Assembly: GCF_050113715.1 (NCBI RefSeq)
Contig: NZ_JBNJQR010000004.1
Coordinates: 124,001-188,000 of the forward strand
DNA: 64,000 nucleotides
Direction of reading: 5' to 3'
Source of the DNA: Brevibacillus_H ginsengisoli
GTDB taxonomy: Bacteria > Bacillota > Bacilli > Brevibacillales > Brevibacillaceae
The translations under genes and the position numbers were made by a program. Of the stretch, positions 9,690-17,357 are shown piece by piece. How positions within the stretch are numbered: position 1 is the stretch's first letter; each line of letters opens with the position of its first letter. The notes under the pieces were generated by a model. That model saw nothing but the letters and a program-made list of their open reading frames with translations. It was not told the origin of the DNA and did no database searches.

Positions 9690-9715
9690 GGAGCACTTCT
9701 TCTCGGAAGTGCTCT
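9690..9715. other. Hairpin between fabZ and the pgsA-like gene
   Basis: AGCACTTC (9692-9699) and GAAGTGCT (9706-9713) form a perfect 8-base stem. There is no U-run on the minus-strand side, so it is a weak terminator candidate or an mRNA structural element. Confidence 0.3.
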
Positions 9716-9755
9716 TCTCTATATTTTCCATAAAAGTCTTACGAAACCATAATGC

Positions 9756-10277
9756 TTATAAAACGCGATTTAGCAACCTGAATTTTACCAGATAAATAGC
9801 GCTGGTCACAAATGATAACGCAATGACAATCCATAATACCAGTTCACCATCGTTCGAACGGAACATAAGCAGAGTAAAAGCAAGGTAAAACAAGACCGTC
9901 GTCAGCTTTCCAAACGCATTGGCGGGAACTGTTTTCTTACCGCGAAAGTGAAAGATCGCGGCGGTTATAATCATGCTAACGTCACGAACGAAAAAGAACA
10001 ACGCTGCCCATAAGCTTATCCGATCGGTTAAAAAGAACGAGATAATGACAGTAAGCATCATCAGCTTATCCGCTAATGGATCCATCATCTTGCCAAAATC
10101 CGTAATCAACTTATAGGTACGAGCAATATAACCATCAACAATATCCGTGATGCCCGCAAAAATTAAGATGAAATAGGAGATCTCCAAATGATACGGTCGG
10201 TCAGAAAAGAAAATATATAAGTAGATAGGGATTAACATGATGCGGAAAACGGTAAGCGCATTCGGTACATTCACCAT
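9756..10277 (-). CDS. pgsA: CDP-alcohol phosphatidyltransferase, PgsA-like
   Basis: 173 residues, with several membrane segments. The diagnostic CDP-alcohol phosphatidyltransferase signature DGx2ARx8Gx3Dx3D is complete (DGYIAR ... G..MDPLAD). The size and the N-terminal NVPNALTVFRI match phosphatidylglycerophosphate synthase, which makes PG-phosphate from CDP-diacylglycerol and glycerol-3-phosphate. I start it at the ATG at 10277, which has GGAGGG six bases upstream, not at 10301. Substrate choice cannot be proven from sequence: cardiolipin- or PS-synthase paralogues share the motif, and B. subtilis pgsA lies elsewhere. It has its own predicted promoter at 10347-10376. Confidence 0.85.
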   Translation of the reverse strand: MVNVPNALTVFRIMLIPIYLYIFFSDRPYHLEISYFILIFAGITDIVDGYIARTYKLITDFGKMMDPLADKLMMLTVIISFFLTDRISLWAALFFFVRDVSMIITAAIFHFRGKKTVPANAFGKLTTVLFYLAFTLLMFRSNDGELVLWIVIALSFVTSAIYLVKFRLLNRVL

Positions 10278-10346
10278 TTTATCCCTCCACAGTTCTGCCA
10301 ATCAGGTTAGAAGTGATTTTTTTCCAGCAAAAAAACCGCTTTATGT

Positions 10347-10376
10347 ATTATACTCTGTTATTTCAATAAGCATCAA
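10347..10376 (-). promoter_or_regulatory. Candidate sigma-A promoter of the pgsA-like gene
   Basis: TATAAT (10347-10352) with TTGATG 18 bases upstream (10371-10376). The -10 is perfect and the -35 matches four of six bases. Confidence 0.5.
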
Positions 10377-10410
10377 TAAAAGAATTCAACCTCAAACTAT
10401 GGTGCCTATA

Positions 10411-10457
10411 TAAAATAAGAAAGAGCTCTATGGAGCTTGTCTCCGCAAGAGCTCTTC
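10411..10457 (-). terminator. Terminator after the EpuA-like gene
   Basis: AAGAGCTC-type arms at 10420-10429 and 10448-10456 pair around an 18-base loop; the minus strand then reads TCTTATTTTATA. It closes the mbl-flhO-flhP-epuA-like gene group. Confidence 0.65.
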
Positions 10458-10464
10458 AAACTAC

Positions 10465-10713
10465 TTATTTCCCAGCAAAAATCAAATCATACATGTGCTT
10501 ATACGTCTGCAGGCTCAAAACTTCAGAAACAGGTTGTTTCCCAATGACGCTATAACCTATCGCCAATCCTACGACCAACGAAAAAAGCAGGAGAAAGGGA
10601 ACCAACATTAGCTTTGCTAGGACGCCAGCCCATGGTTTACGTCTTCTGTTAGCAGAATGCTTGTCGTCTCCCTGCTCTTCCGCAGAAAAGCGACGACCTT
10701 CACTTTGGACCAT
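10465..10713 (-). CDS. Small single-pass membrane protein, EpuA/PF11772-like
   Basis: 82 residues: a charged, Arg/Lys-rich N-terminus of about 32 residues, one membrane helix (LVPFLLLFSLVVGLAIGYSVIG), then a short outer tail ending in YKHMYDLIFAGK. The GYSVIGKQPVSEVL part resembles the short membrane proteins named EpuA, often mislabelled 'DNA-directed RNA polymerase subunit beta' in Bacillota. The ATG at 10713 has GGAGG upstream. It follows flhP by about 30 bases, so it is probably co-transcribed. The family assignment is from memory of the pattern; function is unknown. Confidence 0.7.
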   Translation of the reverse strand: MVQSEGRRFSAEEQGDDKHSANRRRKPWAGVLAKLMLVPFLLLFSLVVGLAIGYSVIGKQPVSEVLSLQTYKHMYDLIFAGK

Positions 10714-10742
10714 TCCAAATTTCCTCCGTATTGAGCTTCAAA

Positions 10743-11612
10743 TTATCGACTGCGAATCGAATTCGCTATGCCCATCATCTGATCCGCAATATTGACCGCA
10801 CGCGAGTTCATTTGATAGGCTCTCTGCGCGATGATCAATTGGGACATTTCTTGACTCATGTCGACGTTGGACATCTCCAATGCCCCTTGACGAATTTGTG
10901 GTTGAGTCTTGTTCGAATTGAATTCAGGTCGATTCGGGTCATTCAAGACACTCATGACATTCCCTGGGTTGGTTTCCCCATTCGGCAGCTTAATCGCGTA
11001 TTCATTATTGCCAACTGAAACATACTGATCCGGATTCGGAACTTCCCACAAAGGAATGCGAAGTCCACTCGCGCGATCACCATTTAGCGAAATAACACCG
11101 TTAGGTTCCACCTTATACTGCTTGCTCTTAGGAATCTCAATGGCAATACCACGGTCATCCACCAGAACATCCCCAGATGAGGTTACAAGGTTGTACGAAC
11201 CTGTGGGATCCGCTTCAGAATTCACCTCATGAAACGCACCATCACGCGTTAAACGATATTCTTCCCGCTGCAGAACGCCATTGCCATCTAAAATGCGATG
11301 ACTAACGAGAAAATATCCGTCTCCCTGGATCATTAAATCGGATGGAATATCCGTAATTTTAGCAGACCCTTGCGTAGTGTCCAGTTTCGTAAGCCCTACT
11401 TTTATTCCGCTTCCTATACGAAGGCCCGCTGGAGAAGTACGATTTTTATCCGTATAGGGTTGTTCTTTCAAGTTATCGACCAACAACTCCGAAAAAGTAA
11501 CTCCTCTACGCTTATAGCCAATCGTGTCAACATTCGCAAGGTTATTCGAGCTATTGTCAATCGCTTGCTGAACACTGCGAAGTGCCGCAGTAGAAATGTT
11601 AAGGGATTGCAT
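10743..11612 (-). CDS. flhP: Flagellar basal-body rod/hook-type protein FlhP
   Basis: 289 residues, FlgG/FlgF family. It has the N-terminal rod signature (LRSVQQAIDNSSNNLANVDTIGYK) and the C-terminal helix common to rod and hook proteins (EMSQEMSQLIIAQRAYQMNSRAVNIADQMM). These proteins assemble the axial rod of the flagellum outside the membrane. In B. subtilis the flhO-flhP pair lies beside mbl, as here, which identifies it as FlhP rather than the main flgG. GAGAGG precedes the ATG. It follows flhO by 19 bases. Confidence 0.92.
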   Translation of the reverse strand: MQSLNISTAALRSVQQAIDNSSNNLANVDTIGYKRRGVTFSELLVDNLKEQPYTDKNRTSPAGLRIGSGIKVGLTKLDTTQGSAKITDIPSDLMIQGDGYFLVSHRILDGNGVLQREEYRLTRDGAFHEVNSEADPTGSYNLVTSSGDVLVDDRGIAIEIPKSKQYKVEPNGVISLNGDRASGLRIPLWEVPNPDQYVSVGNNEYAIKLPNGETNPGNVMSVLNDPNRPEFNSNKTQPQIRQGALEMSNVDMSQEMSQLIIAQRAYQMNSRAVNIADQMMGIANSIRSR

Positions 11613-11631
11613 CGTCGTTTACCTCTCCTCT

Positions 11632-12612
11632 CTACCCACTAACACGGCCGATTTCATTTGCCGCCTTTTCCAGAGTCCCATCAATTGTTGTAAGTACACG
11701 CTGATTGGCTTCATAGGCGCGAAGCACTGTCATCATATCGGTCATCGTCCGGTTAGGGTCAACATTCGCCCGCTCAACCCAGCCTTGGCGAACCGCATAA
11801 TAACCGTCGTAAGCAGGGTTGTCGTCAGCATTGGTCGGCTGCCCGTCCCCCGCCCAACGAAAGACGTTGTTTCCTTCTTTTACAAGCTGATAAGGATTGT
11901 TCACCACTTTGAGTCCAATGCGGGCTGGAGTTCCATCCAGTTCCTTTAGTTGCATTAAAGGCTCGCCAGGAGAGTTTGGATCAGGTGCATAGATCGCGCC
12001 AGTTTCCGTAATCTTTAGGGTGCTGCCAAAATTGACCTTTGTCCCGTTACCCTGAAAATCAATATTGTTGACGGCAATAGGCACACCGTGTCGGTCCAAT
12101 ACGTTGTATCCATCCGGCGTTACCAAATATCCTTGTGGATTGACAGAAAAGCTTCCATTCCGCGTATAGCGAATATTGGCCGGATCTACTGGTTGAAGCG
12201 GGTTATCCGTTTTGGCCACAGCAAAAAAGAGACGAGGCTGAACTTCCTTGCCATTCACCACGAGTTTATTATTCGGATCAACCGGTAAATTATCGGTTAA
12301 CGCCAAATCGTAAGGCTGTTTAGTTTCTTCAATATCCCCTTGCGTAAAAATCGGCAGCGCTTCAGGCATAAAAGCTCCCGTATGCAATTTGCCAATTGGC
12401 ACAGGTTGTCCTGGAAGTGTAGGCCATCCTTGTACATCCGGCCCTTCTTTGTCCCGGATACGAGAGAGCAGTTGTTCAGGAAACGCACGAATGACTCCCT
12501 CTTCTTCCTTGTAGCCGGGAGTATTAATATTCGCGAGATTATTAGATAGTGCTTCCTGACGACGCTGCAAAGCAAGCATACCAGATGCCGCTGTGTACAA
12601 CCCTCTAATCAT
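11632..12612 (-). CDS. flhO: Flagellar basal-body rod/hook-type protein FlhO
   Basis: 326 residues, FlgG/FlgF family. The N-terminus MIRGLYTAASGMLALQRRQ and SNNLANINTPGYK, with a C-terminal MTDMMTVLRAYEANQRVLTTID helix, is the family pattern. It forms part of the distal rod with FlhP. The ATG at 12612 follows a GGGGGG-type ribosome-binding site. A sigma-D-type promoter overlaps the end of mbl just upstream (12656-12683), as expected for late flagellar genes. Co-transcribed with flhP. Confidence 0.92.
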   Translation of the reverse strand: MIRGLYTAASGMLALQRRQEALSNNLANINTPGYKEEEGVIRAFPEQLLSRIRDKEGPDVQGWPTLPGQPVPIGKLHTGAFMPEALPIFTQGDIEETKQPYDLALTDNLPVDPNNKLVVNGKEVQPRLFFAVAKTDNPLQPVDPANIRYTRNGSFSVNPQGYLVTPDGYNVLDRHGVPIAVNNIDFQGNGTKVNFGSTLKITETGAIYAPDPNSPGEPLMQLKELDGTPARIGLKVVNNPYQLVKEGNNVFRWAGDGQPTNADDNPAYDGYYAVRQGWVERANVDPNRTMTDMMTVLRAYEANQRVLTTIDGTLEKAANEIGRVSG

Positions 12613-12655
12613 TCGTTTCCCCCCTGCTCATTCTCAAAAAAAGCCTTATCTTTTA

Positions 12656-12683
12656 TTATCGGGAAAAGAACTTGCTTTTTTTA
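12656..12683 (-). promoter_or_regulatory. Candidate sigma-D (flagellar) promoter of flhO-flhP
   Basis: TAAA (12680-12683), 16 bases, then CCCGATAA (12656-12663) closely match TAAA-N15-GCCGATAA. The -10 element contains the TAA stop codon of mbl. Confidence 0.65.
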
Positions 12684-13672
12684 TAGGAAGGTACGCGATC
12701 AAGGTATTCCAGCATCATGCCTGTACCCTTCGCCACACACATCATTGGATCTTCCGCTACTAAAACAGGGACTTTAAGCTCGTCCGCCAACAGGTTGTCC
12801 AGACCATGCAAAAGAGCACCTCCACCTGTAATAAACACGCCTTTATCAATGATATCGGCAGATAATTCAGGAGGTGTGCGTTCCAAAACAGATTTGGCAG
12901 CTTGTACAATCGCACTCGCAGACTCAGCCAGGGCTTCCTGGATTTCTGCGGAATGAACCGTAATGGTTAGTGGCAATCCTGTCACCATATCTCTACCGCG
13001 AATATCCATTTCATCCTGGCGTCCACTAGAAACTGTTCCAATGTTCATCTTAATATCTTCTGCAGTACGTTCACCAATTAATAGTTTGTACTTGCTTTTT
13101 ATGTACCGCATGATGGCGAGGTCAAATTTGTCGCCGGCGATTTTAATGGAAGAGGAGGTGACGATATCTCCCATCGATAGTACAGCCACGTCTGTTGTAC
13201 CCCCACCAATATCAACGACCATGTTGCCAGATGGTTGGAAAATGTCCAGGCCCGCTCCAACTGCCGCCACTTTAGGCTCTTCTTCAATATATACTTCACG
13301 CGCTCCTCCGCTTCGCTCTGCTGCTTCACGAATGGCTTTTTGCTCTACTGATGTAATGTTCGTCGGGCAGCAAATCAAGATGCGTGGGCGAGCAAACATG
13401 CTTTTCGCGCCAATTTTGATAAGAAAATGCTTAAGCATTGCTTCCGTAATCTCGAAATCAGCGATGACTCCATCACGCAATGGTCGAATCGCGACAATGT
13501 TCCCCGGCGTACGACCGACCATGCGGTGTGCCTCATGTCCTACAGCCAGAACCTTTTTTGTTTGATTATCTATAGCCACTACAGACGGTTCGTCAAGAAC
13601 GATTCCTTTCCCTTTGACGTAGACTAATACGTTCGCTGTTCCTAAATCGATACCGATATCTTTACTAAACAT
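12656..13672 (-). CDS. mbl: MreB-like cytoskeletal protein Mbl
   Basis: 338 residues, an actin-fold bacterial cytoskeletal ATPase guiding sidewall peptidoglycan synthesis at the inner membrane. Seen: the first phosphate loop DIGIDLGTANVLVYVKGKG, the DIGGGTTDVAVLS second phosphate loop, and the adenosine motif GVFITGGGALLHGLD. Near-identity to B. subtilis Mbl (for example LICCPTNITSVEQKAIREAA) and the spoIIID neighbour separate it from MreB and MreBH. It starts at 13672 after GGGAGG. A sigma-A-like promoter lies at 13709-13737. Confidence 0.96.
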   Translation of the reverse strand: MFSKDIGIDLGTANVLVYVKGKGIVLDEPSVVAIDNQTKKVLAVGHEAHRMVGRTPGNIVAIRPLRDGVIADFEITEAMLKHFLIKIGAKSMFARPRILICCPTNITSVEQKAIREAAERSGGAREVYIEEEPKVAAVGAGLDIFQPSGNMVVDIGGGTTDVAVLSMGDIVTSSSIKIAGDKFDLAIMRYIKSKYKLLIGERTAEDIKMNIGTVSSGRQDEMDIRGRDMVTGLPLTITVHSAEIQEALAESASAIVQAAKSVLERTPPELSADIIDKGVFITGGGALLHGLDNLLADELKVPVLVAEDPMMCVAKGTGMMLEYLDRVPSYKKSKFFSR

Positions 13673-13708
13673 AAGGGCCTCCCTGTACCATTAACATTGC
13701 TACATCTA

Positions 13709-13737
13709 ATAATAGGATGATTTTCGTGGCAGGACAA
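13709..13737 (-). promoter_or_regulatory. Candidate sigma-A promoter of mbl
   Basis: TTGTCC (13732-13737), a 17-base spacer and TATTAT (13709-13714), about 35 bases before the mbl start codon. Confidence 0.5.
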
Positions 13738-13768
13738 GGAAATCCTTTAGAAAGATAAGACAATTTGA

Positions 13769-14053
13769 CTATACACTTTCTTCTTGCTCCACCCTCACTT
13801 TTTTGCTTTTCCGCTTGTACTTGATTTTGGTCGCTTCTCCTCCCCGTAAATGTCGAATGGCTTTGTGGTATTCAAGAATCTCTTTTACCTGGTTCGCTAG
13901 TTCAGGGTTAATCTCTGGCAACCGCTCGGTCAAATCCTTGTGCACTGTGCTTTTGGAAACACCGAACTCTTTGGCGATCATGCGAACCGTATTGCGTGTC
14001 TCTACAATGTATCTCCCTATCTTGATGGTTCGCTCTTTGATGTAATCGTGCAC
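13769..14053 (-). CDS. spoIIID: Sporulation transcriptional regulator SpoIIID
   Basis: 94 residues. SpoIIID is a small DNA-binding protein that activates and represses sigma-E and sigma-K genes in the mother cell. The N-terminal 75 residues match the B. subtilis protein almost residue for residue: HDYIKERTIKIG, the helix-turn-helix RMIAKEFGVSKSTVHKDLTER, and HLRGGEATK, followed by a basic tail. It starts with GTG at 14053, eight bases after GGGAGG. A good sigma-E promoter lies at 14088-14117. Confidence 0.97.
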   Translation of the reverse strand: MHDYIKERTIKIGRYIVETRNTVRMIAKEFGVSKSTVHKDLTERLPEINPELANQVKEILEYHKAIRHLRGGEATKIKYKRKSKKVRVEQEESV

Positions 14054-14087
14054 ACCCCTCGCCTCCCTTATCGGAATTGTCTGTTAC

Positions 14088-14117
14088 AATATATGGGTAG
14101 GGGCGGACACATATTCT
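14088..14117 (-). promoter_or_regulatory. Candidate sigma-E promoter of spoIIID
   Basis: An ATA at 14112-14114 within AGAATAT (14111-14117), 16 bases, then CATATATT (14088-14095) fit the sigma-E pattern ATA-N16-18-cATAcanT. It lies 35 bases before the GTG. Known: spoIIID is sigma-E-dependent in B. subtilis. Confidence 0.65.
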
Positions 14118-14220
14118 ACGTTTCCAAGCCTGACAAGCTGACAACTCCAATTCTTTTTTAAAAAGGCGTGTACAACTCGCTTTAGCATTGAAAAAATTGA
14201 ACGAAAAGGTGCGCACTGAT

Positions 14221-14261
14221 CGAATAAAAGAAAGATACCTGCCGTTACGACAGGTATCTTT
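14221..14261 (-). terminator. Terminator after spoIIQ
   Basis: AAAGATACCTG and its complement form an 11-base-pair perfect stem (14231-14261) around a short loop; the minus strand continues CTTTTATTC. Confidence 0.85.
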
Positions 14262-14268
14262 GCATGTA

Positions 14269-15003
14269 TTATCGAGTTTGGGTAGGTTCTTGCGAAAGGA
14301 ATTGAGTTGGGTTCACCGGATTGTTGTCTACACGAACTTCAAAATGCAGATGGTATCCAAGTGATTTCTCAAATACGTTACGGCCTGCTGTACCGATTTT
14401 CTGATCGGCAGTTACTTGATCGCCCACTTTGACAGAGACTTTCTCCAGGCTTTGGTAAACCGTAACCATTTTGTTCGCGTGTTCAATTTCCACAATATTT
14501 CCGACGAGTGGATCTGGATCGACTTTTGTCACTTTTCCGGCTAATGAGGCTGTAACATCAAAGGACTTGCCATCTGTGGACTTGATATCGATCCCTGTGT
14601 GCGGAATATAGGAGTCATCGTACTTCACGAGTGCGGAAGCTTGTTTCTCCTTGCTTTCCTGATCATCAAAGAAACTCATGCCTAATTCATACTTCACGTT
14701 CTTGGCAACTGGCCAAGAAATTGGTTGAGTTGTACCGCTTACAGGTACTGCCTCTGGATTCTTGTCGGTTAGAGCTTCATGGTCAGTTGTCTGTGGAGTG
14801 GTTTGCGACACACCGTTAAACAATTGAGACTTCTCGAGAATTTGGTTCGTCGCATTTCCTTGATACCACATCACAATAGCGAGAATGATTGCTGCAGAAC
14901 CGATGTAGATTGCTGGAAAAGCCCACTTCTTACCCAGGAATGTCTTCCATGCTGATGCTTTCTTAAAAGGAATTGGTTGATTTGGATTTTTTTGATCTTC
15001 CAT
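14269..15003 (-). CDS. spoIIQ: Forespore protein SpoIIQ with LytM/M23 domain
   Basis: 244 residues: a short cytoplasmic N-terminus, one membrane helix (about 31-47), a linker, then an M23 (LytM) domain (about 130-235) facing the intermembrane space. SpoIIQ binds mother-cell SpoIIIAH to hold the two membranes together during engulfment. Both zinc-binding motifs are present here: HTGID and YHLHFEV. B. subtilis SpoIIQ is known to be degenerate at this site, whereas clostridial SpoIIQ is intact. Gene context (spoIIID downstream, spoIID upstream) and a sigma-F promoter support SpoIIQ over a generic M23 peptidase. Confidence 0.92.
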   Translation of the reverse strand: MEDQKNPNQPIPFKKASAWKTFLGKKWAFPAIYIGSAAIILAIVMWYQGNATNQILEKSQLFNGVSQTTPQTTDHEALTDKNPEAVPVSGTTQPISWPVAKNVKYELGMSFFDDQESKEKQASALVKYDDSYIPHTGIDIKSTDGKSFDVTASLAGKVTKVDPDPLVGNIVEIEHANKMVTVYQSLEKVSVKVGDQVTADQKIGTAGRNVFEKSLGYHLHFEVRVDNNPVNPTQFLSQEPTQTR

Positions 15004-15023
15004 TTATTATCACCTCATCCCTC

Positions 15024-15051
15024 AGTATCGCCAGAATTGTGACGTATAAAC
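15024..15051 (-). promoter_or_regulatory. Candidate sigma-F promoter of spoIIQ
   Basis: GTTTA (15047-15051), 14 bases, then GGCGATACT (15024-15032) match GywTA-N15-GGnrAnAnT very well. It lies about 20 bases before the start codon. Confidence 0.7.
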
Positions 15052-15091
15052 CTGAGAAACAAGGGAAAATTAAAAAAATGTATTTTTGGGG

Positions 15092-16093
15092 TTATCCTTT
15101 TAAGACATTCTGATAGTTTTGCAGAGAGATTCCCTGGTAGAAGTACTTGACGATCTGCTCCGCTTTTTTCCCTAATTTGGCCATGCCATTCGCTCCCCAC
15201 TGGCTCATCCCCACACCGTGTCCATAGCCGTGAGTCGTCACCCAAATCTGATTGCCGTCCCGCTCCAAAGTAAACGAGGCGGAATTCAGTCCCAATCGTT
15301 CCCTCGTCTCCTTGCCGGTAAACTCCTTATTTCCAATTCGTATCTTCGCAATTCGGTTGCCTGTTGTTCTCTCCAGAACCGTATACCAGCTTTGCCCAGT
15401 GCTTGCTGCTTGGTCCAGACGAACTCCCATTTTCTGTTCAAAGTCTTGGATCGATAAACTTATTTTTTCCTGATATCTAGGCGATTCACGATCCCACGGG
15501 CTTGCTACACTCCGCAGATACGGAATGGCTTGATTCCAGTACTCCTCCGCATTCTCGGTAAAACCATTACTGGTGGAAAAAAAGGTCGCGTCAATAGGTT
15601 CCCCCTTGTAAGTCAGAACCACTCCGGAGGTTTCCTTCACCGCTTCGGCAACTCGTTCTTTTTTCCATTGATACAGATTGCCCCATCTCTCCTTCAGCTG
15701 TTGATCATCGAGATAGGCCTGATGCTTGATCGTATCTACGACTTGGGCCCCTTGTGGAGCGTCGTCGATTTTTCCTTCCTTCAATCGGCGGATGATATAG
15801 GTTCTTGCTGCCAGAGCTTGGGCTTTCAGCGCTTCAAGTTCGAACTCGGCTGGCATCTCCGCTGAAACAACGCCTTCAATATACCTTTCTAAAGGGAGCG
15901 ACTCAATCTGTTTTTTCTCGGTTCGGTAGACGGCCACCTTAATGGGATGATTGTCTAGTGTATGCGTCGGAGGGTTCTTCTTAACTCCCGGAGTTGGGCT
16001 CTCATTGGGAGAAAAATAGAAAACGAGGGAGGCAGGCATGATCACAAGGAGAATCGGAAGTATGATGACAAGAAATAGAATGCTTCGTTTCAT
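15092..16093 (-). CDS. spoIID: Stage II sporulation protein D, lytic transglycosylase
   Basis: 333 residues. SpoIID cleaves glycan strands during engulfment with SpoIIP and SpoIIM. An N-terminal membrane anchor (about 4-27) is followed by the SpoIID domain: LPLERYIEGVVSAEMP with the catalytic Glu, EALKAQALAARTY, and a C-terminal GYGHGVGMSQWGANGMA motif with conserved His residues. The start at 16093 has AGGAGG 11 bases upstream, and that site lies inside a terminator-like hairpin (16094-16163). A likely sigma-E -10 sits in the hairpin loop. Neighbours are murA-side genes and spoIIQ, as in related spore-formers. Confidence 0.95.
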   Translation of the reverse strand: MKRSILFLVIILPILLVIMPASLVFYFSPNESPTPGVKKNPPTHTLDNHPIKVAVYRTEKKQIESLPLERYIEGVVSAEMPAEFELEALKAQALAARTYIIRRLKEGKIDDAPQGAQVVDTIKHQAYLDDQQLKERWGNLYQWKKERVAEAVKETSGVVLTYKGEPIDATFFSTSNGFTENAEEYWNQAIPYLRSVASPWDRESPRYQEKISLSIQDFEQKMGVRLDQAASTGQSWYTVLERTTGNRIAKIRIGNKEFTGKETRERLGLNSASFTLERDGNQIWVTTHGYGHGVGMSQWGANGMAKLGKKAEQIVKYFYQGISLQNYQNVLKG

Positions 16094-16163
16094 AAAAAAA
16101 TCATCCTCCTAAACGTTACTGGACAAACTGACCATTACAGTCTATGTAACCGTTTAGGAGGAT
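16094..16163 (-). terminator. Terminator-like hairpin that contains the spoIID ribosome-binding site
   Basis: ATCCTCCTAAACGTTAC (16103-16119) pairs with GTAACCGTTTAGGAGGAT (16146-16163): 17 base pairs with one bulged C. On the minus strand the stem is followed by GA and seven Ts (16094-16100), then the spoIID ATG. The 3' arm is the AGGAGGAT ribosome-binding site. It would end transcripts coming from alaR-alaT and hide the site in any read-through. Confidence 0.75.
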
Positions 16164-16167
16164 AGAA
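16139..16167 (-). promoter_or_regulatory. Candidate sigma-E promoter of spoIID
   Basis: The -10 CATAGACT (16139-16146) fits cATAcanT. The -35 region TTCTATC (16161-16167) is only a partial match. A start near 16132 would make an mRNA lacking the 5' arm of the hairpin, leaving the ribosome-binding site free. Confidence 0.5.
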
Positions 16168-16178
16168 CGTAACAAGAG

Positions 16179-17357
16179 TTAGGAGAGTCGAGAAACGAAG
16201 CGGCCGATTCGTTCCATGGCTTTATCCAGCTGTTCTAGTGAAGTCGCGTAAGAACAACGAATATGTCCAACGCCGCTCTCGCCAAAAACATCTCCAGGCA
16301 CAACTGCCACTTTTTCCTCTAGCAGCAATTTTTCCGCAAAATCATTGGCGGATAAACCCGTTGATTGAATAGATGGAAAAGCGTAGAAGGCTCCTTCAGG
16401 CTCATGGCAGGCGAGACCGATCTGGCGGAATGAATCTACCACGAAGTTGCGTCTCTGTTTATAGCTCTCAACCATTCTCTCTACGTCATGCTGACCATGG
16501 CGAAGGGCTTCGAGTGCCCCCATCTGTGCCATCACAGGAGCACACAGCATGGTGTATTGATGGATTTTTAACATTCCAGCCAAAAGGTCAGGAGGCGAAC
16601 ATATATAGCCGAGTCTCCAGCCAGTCATAGCGAAAGCTTTGGAGAAACCGGAGATTAAGATCGTTCTCTCTTTCATTCCTGGCAAGGAAGCGATGCTCTG
16701 ATGCGATTGATCGTACGATAACTCGGCATAGATCTCATCGGAGAGAACGAGTAAATCATACTTCTCGATAATCGACAACAGAGGCTTCCACTCTTCATGA
16801 CTCATCGTGCTGCCTGTTGGATTATTAGGGTAACAGAAGATAATCGCTTTGGTCCGGCTCGTGATCTTGGCTTCCAGCTCTTCCGCTGTTAACTTAAAGT
16901 TATGTTTAGCTGAAGTACGCAGAAAAACAGGTACACCGCCAGCCAAGCGGATTACAGGCTCATAGGAAACATAGCATGGCTCAACAATGAGAACTTCATC
17001 ACCGGGATCGATAATCGTGCGAAGCGCAATATCAATCGCCTCACTTGCCCCTACCGTCACAATCACTTCTGTCTCCGGGTGATAAGAAGTGCCAAATCGT
17101 TCTTCCTGATAACGACAGATTTCTCTGCGCAGCTCAATCATCCCAGCATTAGAGGTATAGGCTGTATATCCGCGCTCAAGTGATGAGATACATGCTTCTC
17201 TCACTCTCCAAGGTGTCACAAAATCGGGCTCACCCACTCCCAATGAAATGACACCTTCCATCGAAGCGGCAAGGTCAAAAAATCTGCGAATTCCCGAAGG
17301 CTTCAATTCCGATACTGTCTGAGACAATCGGCTTTTGATAGACTGTTGCTTACTCAT
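16179..17357 (-). CDS. alaT: PLP-dependent aminotransferase, AlaT-like
   Basis: 392 residues, class I/II aminotransferase (fold type I). Seen: CYPNNPTG substrate-loop motif, LVLSDEIYAELSY with the PLP-binding Asp and Tyr, and GFSKAFAMTGWRLGY with the PLP Lys. Residues 20-45 (IRRFFDLAASMEGVISLGVGEPDF) are typical of the PatA/YugH group. The gene overlaps the Lrp-type regulator upstream by ATGA, the same pairing as B. subtilis alaR-alaT (yugG-yugH), so alanine transamination is the best inference. Aspartate or aromatic substrates remain possible. Confidence 0.85.
   Translation of the reverse strand: MSKQQSIKSRLSQTVSELKPSGIRRFFDLAASMEGVISLGVGEPDFVTPWRVREACISSLERGYTAYTSNAGMIELRREICRYQEERFGTSYHPETEVIVTVGASEAIDIALRTIIDPGDEVLIVEPCYVSYEPVIRLAGGVPVFLRTSAKHNFKLTAEELEAKITSRTKAIIFCYPNNPTGSTMSHEEWKPLLSIIEKYDLLVLSDEIYAELSYDQSHQSIASLPGMKERTILISGFSKAFAMTGWRLGYICSPPDLLAGMLKIHQYTMLCAPVMAQMGALEALRHGQHDVERMVESYKQRRNFVVDSFRQIGLACHEPEGAFYAFPSIQSTGLSANDFAEKLLLEEKVAVVPGDVFGESGVGHIRCSYATSLEQLDKAMERIGRFVSRLS

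Noticed and set aside
14269..15003. Generic secreted M23 peptidase
   Set aside because: A single membrane anchor, spoIIID/spoIID neighbours and a sigma-F promoter make SpoIIQ the better call.
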